From: Sipunculus nudus
Taxonomy: Eukaryota; Annelida; Sipuncula; Golfingiida; Sipunculidae
Direction: 5' to 3'
DNA: 64,000 nucleotides
Assembly (NCBI GenBank): GCA_026874595.1
Contig: CM049320.1
Location: 45,644,714-45,708,713 of the forward strand
The notes under the pieces were generated by a model. The model was not told the DNA's origin, made no database searches, and saw only the letters and a list, made by a program, of their open reading frames with translations. The translations under genes were made by a program, and so were the position numbers. Positions within the stretch are counted from its first letter, which is position 1. Each line of letters begins with the position of its first letter. This document shows positions 49,282 through 59,284 of this stretch, one piece after another.

Positions 49282-49452
49282 TTACCCTTGACAGTTGGAG
49301 CCATGTTCTATGGGTGTGCGATGGCCCATGAAGAAGAATTCTATTGTGCTGTTATCGTCTTCCTTTGATCGTTGCTTCGTAAGCTTCACAGACCAGCGCC
49401 AACCACCTGGTTGCCATGTGTCCTCAATGTAAACAACATTTGCTGTTTTCCT
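49282..49452 (-). pseudogene. Captured or stranded coding fragment in F unit 4
   Basis: Fifty-six open codons on the minus strand with protein-like composition (TANVVYIEDTWQPGGWRWSV, KLTKQRSKEDDNSTIEFFFM, GHRTPIEHGSNCQG), quite unlike neighbouring repeat frames. It ends either at TAA (49284-49282) or, more suggestively, at a donor-like AAGG/GTAATG overlapping that stop. GGWRWSV followed by an IEFFF strand faintly recalls mannosyl-oligosaccharide glucosidase, but I would not rely on it. It could be an exon of an unseen minus-strand gene or a gene fragment carried by the rolling-circle-like element. Confidence 0.35.
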
Positions 49453-49599
49453 TTACCTGAGATATGTATGGTAGCCTGTTCACTTGTCCTTAGATTGTTT
49501 ATTGTTGGTGTATTGAAGTAAAATAAAATGCCATGTTTTCCTGCATATTGATTGTAAATTGAATAAAATCATACAAGAACCAACCAATGTTCTATGACC

Positions 49600-51085
49600 A
49601 CTATTTCAGATTTGAGATCAGAACAATTGATTTCTGCATAAACCACTATGACCAGATTTGAAAAACTTTAAAGTGGTCTATATTTTTTTCTGAAGAAGTT
49701 GAGCTATATGCTTGGAGATGCCAGCCAGTGGGTGTGAATGGATTGCAATGAAACCCAAACCAGGTGTGTGTGAAGAGTCTGGTGGAGATGAAGGGGGCCA
49801 AAACCTATTTGACTGTGTATAAGCATAAACTGGCCTGAAATCAGGTTTCTGGGGGCTTGAAATTTTTGTTTGTAGGAGCAGGGTAATATTATCTTGTTTC
49901 CCTGTATATACACCCTAAACTGGGCCTAATGACACCAAAACCAGGTTTGTGGGACCATCAGTACAGATTTGAGGTAAAAATATGGATTTTCTCTGTATAT
50001 CACTATGTTCACTGTGTCCAGATTTGGAAATTCAAACTGGTCCTAATTTTTTTTCTGAGGGAGTTGAGCCAAATGCTTTGAGATACCAGCCAGTGGGTGT
50101 AAATGGATTGCAATGATACCCAAACCAGGTGTGTGTGTTGAGTTTTGTGGAGATGAGGGGGGCCAGAACCTATTTGACTGTGTATAAGCATAAACTGGCC
50201 TGAAATCAGGTTTCTGGGGGCATGAAATTTTTGTTTGTGGGAACTGGGTAATATTATCTTGTTTCCCTGTATATACACCCTAAACTTGGCCTAATGACAC
50301 CAAAACCAGGTTTGTGGGACCATCAGTACAGATTTGAGGTAAAAAAATGGATTTTCTCTGTATATCACTATGTTCACTGTGTCCAGATTTGGAAATTCAA
50401 ACTGGTCCTAATTTTTTTTCTGAGGGAGTTGAGACAAATGCTTTGAGATACCAGCCAGAAGGTGTAAATGGATTGCAATGATACCCAAACCAGGTGTGTC
50501 TGTTGAGTTTTGTGGAGATGAGGGGGGCAAGAACCTATTTGACTGTGTATAAGCATAAACTGGCCTGAAATCAGGTTTCTGGGGGCTTGAAATTTTTGTT
50601 TGTGTCAGCAGGGTAATATTATCTTATTTCCCTGTATATACACCCTGAATTGGGCCTAATGACACCTAAACCATGTTTGTGGGACCATCATTACAGATTT
50701 GAGGTAAAAAAATGGATTTTCCCTGTATATCACTATGTCCACTGTGTCCAGATTTGGAAATTCAAACTGGCCCTAATTTTTTTTCTGAGGGATTTGAACC
50801 AAATGCTTTGAGATTCCAGCCAGTGGGTGTAAGTGGATTGCAATGATAGCCAAACCAGGTGTGTGTGATGAGTCTGGTGGAGATGAGGTGGTCCAAAACA
50901 CTATTTGCCTGTGTATAATAAGCCATATTACTGTCCTCAGCTGAAATCAGCTTTCTGGGGGCTTGAAATGTTTGCTCGTGGGAACAAGGTAATATTATCT
51001 GGTTATCATGGATATACACCCTAAAATGGCCCTGAGGACACCAAAAACATGCATGTTGGACCATGAGTACAGATTTGAGGTAACA
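49600..51085 (+). repeat. 365-bp tandem repeat, four copies
   Basis: GATTGCAATGAAACCCAAAC (or GATACCC) starts at 49741, 50105, 50471 and 50836, giving a period of 364-366. Units share TGACTGTGTATAAGCATAAA, CTGGCCTGAAATCAGG and TCCCTGTATATACACCCT. The two middle copies are most alike; the outer ones are diverged. Minus-strand frames inside (49704-51064) repeat one another and are not genes. Confidence 0.9.
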
Positions 51086-51099
51086 AATTGTCTGTCTAT

Positions 51100-51797
51100 A
51101 AATTAAAAAAAAAAATCAAATATCAAACTGTTATAAACATGTATCAATATATTTAATAAAATCTCTTTTCATCCAATGAATTGCATCTTATTTCTTTATA
51201 AATAAACCATGATATTCAACTTCATCCAGCAATAAAAAATGAAAATAAAATGAATAAAAGTTTTTTTTTTTTGGGGGGGGGGGGGGGGTGGTGGTTGTGT
51301 TTTGTCAGTAAAATCCAGGCTTCTCTTTGGATCCCGGCGGTGGGCGAGGGTACAATGGACACCAAACAACATTTGAATGAACATTTTTTCTGCTGTTATT
51401 GGATGAGCAAGTCTCTGTGAATTTTAAAAAAATATTTATTCTGGTATTCAAGATGACAGTGAAAATGACCACAGGCGCTTGAATCTCTATTTGTGTTGAT
51501 CTTGGTTTAAATAGTGTTCAATTTACCTTAACAACAATCCCCTACCGTTTAATGAGCTTTAAACCATGTTATATCGTTTGCCGGTACTTGTTTATATAAT
51601 AGATACACAAGGCCGGCATCAAAGTCTGCGGACGGGTAGGCGATAATACAAAAAATCAATTGAAATTCCCAAATATTTCAAAGATTTTCGAGGGAAGAAA
51701 CTTACAGTGGTTAAATGGCCAGTTTTTCTTTCTATAAAAGCATCAACAATTCCAATACACACAGTGTACCACATGTAATGAGCTCTTATTTGTAACT
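51100..51797. other. Cargo stretch with a T/G homopolymer; no gene assigned
   Basis: T then G homopolymers at about 51261-51288. The adjacent minus-strand frame 51311-51384 (FGVHCTLAHRRDPKRSL) is somewhat protein-like but has no recognised family. Confidence 0.3.
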
Positions 51798-51960
51798 AGT
51801 CTGTATCCATTAAGCAGCTGTTACCCCAAACAAGGAAATCCCAATGTATCTTGGTCAGCAGTAAGGATTCCCCCTGGAACCTAACACCTGATTGGTTGAT
51901 AATGATGAAAATAGTAATCTGGGATAAATCTGTCTGTTCGTCGCTTAATGGATACAGACT
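51798..51960. mobile_element. MITE-like element with 18-bp terminal inverted repeats
   Basis: AGTCTGTATCCATTAAGC at 51798-51815 is perfectly inverted as GCTTAATGGATACAGACT at 51943-51960, enclosing 127 bases without an ORF. No clear target duplication flanks it, so the superfamily is open. Confidence 0.65.
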
Positions 51961-52249
51961 CGTCATTGACTACCGATCTTACATAAGACGAAAACGCTAA
52001 ACACTATATATTGTTTCAACAGTTTACTGTGCAAACCGTAACAAAAGCATGCAGGATATCAAATTTACAAAAAGTTCTTAAGGAAATATGATACAAAACA
52101 TAAATTGTACCTTTGCTCACATTTAATGATATCATCATGATGAATTCTCCGCAAATTCTCCAGCTGTCCGCGTTATAGATATATATGTATTTATTAATGA
52201 CAAAAATTGACATACAATTTTATGGAATAATTGCTGTTTTCTGGACCGT

Positions 52250-52640
52250 CCCAGCCCACAGGTAGGATAATATGGATTCCCGACAATATTCTAATGACCG
52301 TTCCCTGAGCTGGAACGGGCTAAGAAGGTCCCGGTCATTTTTTTTAATTGCCAATTCCCAAGTTTTTCGGACTAAAAAATGGCCCTACCCTTCATTCAAT
52401 CTCCAGCCTCTTCTGGCGTTCCGGGTATAAAAAAGAGCCCGTCCCATGCCTATTTAAGCTAGGACTGCAAACTCTGGGGTCAAAACAATTCAACTACGGC
52501 TTGGGATTACCACCTTTCCTCTTAAATTTCCATCGCGCCCGTGTCAAGTGTACCGTTTTATTCACAAACGTGCGGCAGGCGCCAAAAAATTTGACAGCAC
52601 CCCTCTCTCATGCCAGAATATATCTTTATATATAAAGTCC
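52250..52640 (+). pseudogene. Unassigned coding-like fragment, part 1
   Basis: Locally GC-richer DNA with an open frame to a TAA near 52637 (PIPKFFGLKNGPTLHSISSL, FWRSGYKKEPVPCLFKLGLQ, NFHRARVKCTVLFTNVRQAP). Composition differs from the surrounding repeats and resembles protein, but I do not recognise it. It may be transposon-derived. Confidence 0.3.
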
Positions 52641-52774
52641 TAACCCATCACGGAACTAGGGCCTCACAATTTTTTATCTCATTACTTACCACTTCAGACT
52701 CCTTAAAAAATCCCTGCTTTCCTTTTTAAACCAAAGATTCCAATTTTTAAAATATATTAAATTTCACATTACAG

Positions 52775-52911
52775 ATAACCTACACCAAGGGGACATTACA
52801 GTTAATCCGTGATGGGCAGGACTTCTTGGAATTTTATAATTCCCGGACGCAGGCTGACCGACTGCCTTTTTTCTTCAAGGACAGCCCTAATTTAAGCCAT
52901 CATCAGACTTG
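52775..52911 (+). pseudogene. Unassigned coding-like fragment, part 2
   Basis: After an acceptor-like TTTCACATTACAG, the frame ITYTKGTLQLIRDGQDFLEF, YNSRTQADRLPFFFKDSPNL is open to a TGA near 52911. It is strongly protein-like. No family is recognised. It lies about 130 bases after part 1 and could be its next exon. Confidence 0.35.
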
Positions 52912-53261
52912 AAGATGTCCTCAGGCCGACCTATTTGTCCAGGAATGAAAGGTCACGTCTCTGTTACCTAGAGGTCGGGTCTCTGTCTCACACGAACGCG
53001 GCTTCGCTTGCTTTTCGGCATTCTGGACGTTCAACTCTTCAAGTTTCATTTTCATCGCTTTTTCTTATTTCCAGCACTCAAGAATAGAAGAAGTATTCAG
53101 TTGGACTTGTATTATTTTTTTTTATTTCTGTCAAAAATGGATTGTCCTGTATAGGATAGCTACTAATAATAACACCAATAATGTCTCTCCATCTGTCTGC
53201 CTATCTGTCTGTCTAACTGTCTGTATCATTTCCATTTCCGGCAAGCGCGTGACCTCTGGTC

Positions 53262-53267
<6 letters not shown>

Positions 53268-53296
<29 letters not shown>

Positions 53297-55024
53297 GTAC
53301 TCTCTACAGGCCACAATTTTCCAGCAATTGCTTTCAAACTTATACAGCTGGTAGAAAAGCAAAAGTCCTGGAGGCCTATTGTTTTTGGGCAATATAGGTC
53401 AAAGGTCAAGGTCAAGGTCATCAAAAGTATACAAAACGGTTTTTTTCTTCATATCTTTGTTACTTTTAGGGATATCTTCTTCAAACATAGCTCATTTTGA
53501 AGGTCATTCCCAGGCCTTTCTTCTGGTGTGTAGCTCTTTCAAATTGGCCGTTACCATGGTTACGAATTTTTGGGAAAAAATCATGATATTCGAAAATCTG
53601 GGGTCTTATTTTTCTAACTTTGTCATTTTTAAAGCTAGAGAGGTCTAGTTTTTTGCATCAGGTAGCATTTAACAAGTACTGCAAGATTTTATTGAAAGTC
53701 TCGCGATATCTCGTATAATATCTCGTCAAACGAGATATTTCGAGATTTCAGTAATCTTGCCCTGGAGGTTACAGTTTTGCAGGAATCTTTTTGAAACTGA
53801 CATATCGTAAGTCCTACACTATTATCTCGAAATCAATTTTTCATTTTTTTAATTCGGCCGCTAGGGGGCGCTGGGTGCAAACCTCTCCAACATATCATGT
53901 TTTGGCAATATCTCCAAAACTGTGAGCCTCAATTACATAAACTATAGCTTATTTTCATCCTCTGAGTCTTTCTAAATCCTGGAGTAGTCATTTCGACTCA
54001 ATCTTGAGTCACTTTGTCAGTGTGTCCGTCTGTTTCTCAGTTGTCCTCAAATCCGCTTGCTTGCCGGTTCTTGCGTCTCACATATAGCGTTCTACAGGAC
54101 ACAGATTTGAAAGAATCCTTTTCAAACTATTACATCTTATGTCTTACACTATTATCTCGAAACCGATTTTTCATTTTCCAGAATTGGCCGCTAGGGGGCG
54201 GTGCACTCAAACTTGCACAACATATCATTTTTTGGCCATATCTCCAAAACTATAAACCTAATTTACATAAACTATAGCTTATTTTCTTCCTCTGGGTCTT
54301 TCAAAAAACCTGGTGTATTCATTTGGTCTCAATCTTGAGTCACTTTGTCTGTGTGTCCGTCTGTTTCTCAGTTGTCCTCAAATCCGCTTGCTTGCCGGTT
54401 CTTGGGTCTCACATATAGCATTCTACAGGCCACAGTTTTGAAAGAATCCTTTTAAAACTATTACATCTTATGTCTTACACTAATATCTCGAAACGGATTT
54501 TTCGTTTTCCAGAATTGGCCGCTAGGGGGCGGTGCACTCAAACTTGCACAACATATCATTTTTTGGCCCTTTCTCCAAAACTATAAACCTCATTTACATA
54601 AACTACAGCTTATTATCTTCCTCTGAGGTTTCTTCATAACATGATTAAGTCATCTGTTCTCAATCTTGGGTCAGTTTGTCAGTATGTTTGTCTGTTTGTC
54701 AGTTGTCCTCAATTTCGCCTGCTTCCTGGTTCTTGCGTCTCACATGTAGCATTCTACTGGCCACAGTTTTGCAGGAATCGTTTTGTAAATTACACTTGCC
54801 ATATATAGTGATGATATCTGAAAGTCCTATGTTTATTATTCAAATAAGTCAAAGGTCAAGGTCAAGGTGACCAAAATATATCAAAATCTTATTATCTTTA
54901 GAACTTTGTTAATATTGGTCCTTTCTTCACAAACTATGTATTATTTTCTTTCACTTTGACACTGCTCGTTCATCTGACTAACTTTACATCATTTCCGGCA
55001 AGCGCGTGACCTCAGGTCATCTAG
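53268..55024 (+). mobile_element. Family F unit 5, headless
   Basis: Starts with (GTCT)n directly after the CTTG of unit 4, then the standard body with three GGCCGCTAGGGGGCG units. It ends GCAAGCGCGTGACCTCAGGT, CATCTAG at 55024. Confidence 0.7.
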
Positions 55025-57082
55025 TTTGTTTGTTTGTTTGTCTGTCTGTCTGTGTACTCTCTACAGGCCACAATTTTCCAGCAATTGCTTTCAAACTTAT
55101 ACAGCTGGTAGACAAGCAAAAGTCCTGGAGGCCTATTGTTTTTGGGCATTATAGGTCAAATGTCAAGGTCAAGGTCATCGAAAGTATACAAAACGGTTTT
55201 TTGTTCATATCTGTGTTAATATTGGTCGTATCTACTTCAACAGTAGCTCATTTTAATCGTCATTCCAAGGCCTGTTTTCTGGTGTGTAGCTGACACAATT
55301 TGCGGTAATCATGGTAACGCATTTTTGGGGAAAAGTGCTGATATTTTTCTAAATTTGTCAGTTTTAAAGCTACAGAGGTCTAGTTTTTTGCTTCAGGTAG
55401 CATTCACCTAGTACTACAAGATTCTATTAAGAGTCTCGCAATATCTCGTATAATATCTCGTCAAACGAGATATTTCGAGATTTCAGTAATCTTGCCCTGG
55501 AGGCCACAGTTTTGCAGGAATCTTTTTGAAACTGGCATATCTTAAGTCCTACACTATTATCTTGAAATCAATTTTTCATTTTTTTAATTCGGCCACTAGG
55601 GGGCGCTGGGTGCAAACCTCTCCAACATATCATGTTTTGGCAATATCTCCAAAATTATAAGCCTCAATTACAAAAACTATATTGTATTTTTTTCCTCTAA
55701 GTCTTCTTCATGAACTCGTTTAGTCATCTGGTCTCAATCTTGTGTCACTTTGTCTGTGTGTCCGTCTGTTTCTCAGTTGTCCTCAAATCCGCTTGCTTGC
55801 CGGTTCTTGCGTCTCACATATAGCATTCTACAGGACACAGTTTTGAAAGAATCTTTTTAAAACTATTACATCTTATGTCTTACACTAATATCTCGAAACC
55901 AATTTTTCATTTTCCAGAATTGGCCGCTAGGGGGCGGTGCACTCAAACTTGCACAACATATCATTTTTTGGCCATATCTCCAAAACTATAAACATCATTT
56001 ACATAAACTATAGCTTATTTTCTTCCTCTGGGTCTTTCCAAAAACCTGGTGTTTTCATTTGGTTTCAATCTTGAGTCACTTTGTCTGTGTGTCCGTCTGT
56101 TTCTCAGTTGTCCTCAAATTCGCTTGCTTGCCGGTTCTTGCGTCTCACATATAGCATTCTACAGGCCACAGTTTTGAAAGAATCCTTTTAAAACTATTAC
56201 ATCTTATGTCTTACACTAGTATCTCGAAACCAATTTTTCATTTTCCAGAATTGGCCGCTAGGGGGCGGTGCACTCAAACTTGCACAACATATCATTTTTT
56301 GGCCATATCTCCAAAACTATAAACATCATTTACATAAACTATAGCTTATTTTCTTCCTCTGGGTCTTTCCAAAAACCTGGTGTATTCATTTGGTCTCAAT
56401 CTTGAGTCACTTTGTCTGTGTGTCCGTCTGTTTCTCAGTTGTCCTCAAATTCGCTTGCTTGCCGGTTCTTGCGTCTCACATATAGCATTCTACAGGCCAC
56501 AGTTTTGAAAGAATCCTTTTAAAACTATTACATCTTATGTCTTACACTAATATCTCGAAACCGACTTTTCATTTTACAGAATTGGCCGCTAGGGGGCGGT
56601 GCACTCAAACTTGCACAACATGTCATTTTTTGGCCATATCTCCAAAACTATTAACCTCATTTACATAAATTATAGCTTATTATCTTCCTCTTAGGTTTCT
56701 TCATAACATGATTAAGTCATCTGTTCTCAATCTTGGGTCAGTATGTTTGCCTGTTTGTCAGTTGTCCTCCATTTCGCCTGCTTCCTGGTTCTTGCGTCTC
56801 ACATGTAGCATTCTACTGGCCACAGTTTTGAAGGAATCGTTTTGTAAATTACACTTGTCATATATCGTGATGATATCTGGAAGTCCTATGTTTATTATTC
56901 AAATAAGTCAAAGGTCAAGGTCAAGGTGATCAAAATATATCAAATCTTATTTTCTTTAGAACTTTGTTAATATTGGTTCTTTCTTCACAAACTATGGATT
57001 ATTTTCTTTCACTTTGACACTGCTCGTTCATCTGTCTAACTTAGTGTCATTTCCGGCAAGCGCGTGACCTCTGGTCATCTAG
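55025..57082 (+). mobile_element. Family F unit 6, headless
   Basis: Starts TTTGTTTGTTTGTCTG after the CTAG of unit 5. The body has four about 330-bp internal units and the tail ends CTCTGGTCATCTAG at 57082. The interrupted A element resumes right after it. Confidence 0.7.
55593..55608 (+). promoter_or_regulatory. Consensus CTCF-like motif (best of 17)
   Basis: CCACTAGGGGGCGCTG fully fits the vertebrate CTCF core CCASYAGRKGGC plus its 3' extension. Variants with CCGC or TC[A/G]C at the start lie at 42695, 43022, 43353, 44638, 44969, 45290, 46384, 46712, 47978, 48435, 53858, 54188, 54519, 55924, 56255 and 56586, all on the plus strand. Binding is not shown. Confidence 0.45.
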
Positions 57083-57723
57083 TTTTATTTTTGGCTATGC
57101 TACATTTTAGATTTTGTATTGTACCACCAGGGTTACAATGATTAAAGTGCACATTTAATTGTGTTCAAAAAGTGATGTATTGCTATGAAAGTGTGGATGT
57201 TCATCAGAGTGCTCATTAAAGAATTTAATTTGTTTGACTTATAACTCATGGTTGTATCAGTTGTTACATGATACTGGCTAAATAATCAGAATTTATATTG
57301 CTGATCCTTTTTTTTCAGTTCATAAAATTAAACATTCCCAACTCCAGTTTGCTCCTGGTATAATATATTGTGTGTTTTTATCCTTGGATTAATTTTAACA
57401 CATGTATTAGTTTCATAGTTGAAAATACTTTTCTTTCCTGATACCATTTAAAAAAATATAATTATTTAAATTTTTCCTGTTAGTGCTGTGGATTTAATTT
57501 TCACAGCATGTACACAATAGCATTTCTGTTAAAATCTGAAATTTGAAACTAATTAATCAAAAACTGTAGATTTTATTCAAGTTTGCAGGTGCCAAGTCTT
57601 CATTGTTTACATCAGGTCAGTATAAATGCAGTGTAATGGGCAGTTACATAACACCTTCAGGTCTGACCTACTGCCACTGTGAGTGTCTGGGTCAGGATGG
57701 GTCAGGCAGTAATTACCAGAGAG

Positions 57724-57762
57724 CCTCTCTTTCTCTCTTTCTCTCTTTCTCTGGCACTCCAG

Positions 57763-57845
<83 letters not shown>

Positions 57846-57895
57846 TTTTTCTCTTTCTCTCTCCATCTTTCTCTTTCTCTCTCTCTCTCCCTCTC
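57724..57895 (+). repeat. (CT)n microsatellite, imperfect
   Basis: Long CT/TTTCTC tract in the 3' half of the A element. It creates Ser/Leu and Arg/Glu frames on the two strands that are not genes. Confidence 0.95.
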
Positions 57896-59284
57896 TCTGT
57901 CACCCTTATTGCCTCCCTTCCTCCCTCCATCCCATTTTGTTTGACAGGTACTATAAACTAGATACATTAGCTATAAATGTTGATGCAATTTAGAAATGTG
58001 AATCAACTGAAATATTCACAATCACATGTATGTTATACTGTAAATTTATAGTAACATTTGTTAACCTGGATAAAAATTATGTAATGAAAAAAGGGAATAA
58101 ATGCAAATATTGTTAATTTTTTATTGGCTCAGTAGAATGGGGGAAAAAATTATTTGCTTTGTTTCTCCATCTTTCTGCTTGTTTTAAATATTTAATGTTC
58201 ATGAATAAACTTTTTTTTAGCACTGTTGAATTGAATTTTATATCCTGTATGTATATGCAAGGGTGTTGTAACTCTCACCATCCCCTTCTTCATCCCACTG
58301 AGGCTTTGCTCCTTGGCACTGTGAACAATAGTTCTATGGCTATAGCATAACATTTAATAATTAAAGAAAATATCTACAGAGAGACAGAGGCGTTGTAACT
58401 CTGATCATAACACAACACCCCCCCCCCCCATCAAGTCATTGCACCTGTGGAGTGGGGATGTTATGGCAACTGTATACATATCATAAAATTGATAAAAAAA
58501 GGTTTACCAAATAAATTGGATCTCATCAGACAAATGTGTAAACTGTTGAACTGTCAACAGCTTATCAAAAATGTAACCAATGGAAAGGCATGGTCAGATC
58601 TCAAATATTATTTGCAACATTTTCTTCAATCATATAAACCAACCATGGCCCAGATTACCTCTTCCTCTAAAACATTATCTACATTTCATCATATTTTTAA
58701 TATTTTAACCTTCTAGGTGGTTCAGTACTGTTGACCACCTGTCCATAGGTACCTATGTACATGCCAGAAATTATGTCAATATTGTGTAATATGTAGACGT
58801 GAGGGTCATCAAAATAATGTACCTTGTCAAGACCGATCTTGTCAAGATATCATGTCATACAGTCACAAATTCATAAATCCCCTCATCAGCATAGTTAATC
58901 ATAACCTTGTATCTGTCAAATTGAAATCTTGCAGTTTTCCATACACTATAGATCCTTCAACAAATAGCCTTATCATCATTATACCACTGCTTAGTATACT
59001 GTCATTGCATTCATATTTGCTCAAATAAATTGTTTTTTCGACCCCTCCCAAATAAATAAAAAATAAACCACTATATTTTACTCCATATTAATCCATCAGT
59101 CAGATTATTTCATATATCATTTACTCACATATTACATTATATTCCTTTATAAAAGCCCAACATGACCATGATATTCATAAGCTTTTTCTTCTCAGTATAG
59201 TATAACAATGGTGATACATTTATAGTCCAATCATGATCAGCTGAGCACAGTGACCCATGGGTCCCTTGTTTTATTTTCCTATTA

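Larger units (their letters stand above)
47300..53267 (+). mobile_element. Family F unit 4, expanded with cargo (about 6 kb)
   Basis: Four tandem heads (47301, 47361, 47429, 47497; the first is diverged), (GTCT)n and the usual start of the body. A divergent extension follows to about 49200, in which the CTCGTCAAACGAGA fold recurs at least five times. Then about 4 kb of non-F cargo, and finally the F tail CCATTTCCGGCAAGCGCGTG, ACCTCTGGTCATCTTG at 53267 (CTTG where other units have CTAG). Treating head and tail as one unit is inference. Confidence 0.5.
41050..59268 (+). mobile_element. Family A element, copy 9, carrying a 15 kb family F array
   Basis: Head TTTTTAGCTCAGCTGACTAT at 41050; tail ATCAGCTGAGCACAGTGACC, CATGGGTCCCTTG at 59268. 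The A body follows 12837-16911 to TATTTTCTGTATTTTA (41966) and resumes at 57083 with TTTTATTTTTGGCTATGCTA, the next block in the reference copy (14408-14440). Everything between is family F and its cargo. Confidence 0.7.

Noticed and set aside
51261-51288. Homopolymer T then G run as a regulatory G-quadruplex
   Set aside because: Homopolymer length is error-prone in assemblies, and the same kind of C/G run occurs at several unrelated places (205, 11864, 27638, 41892, 58422).
57603-57993. Ser/Leu-rich and Arg/Glu-rich ORFs
   Set aside because: Both strands of a (CT)n tract, with no start context or domain.
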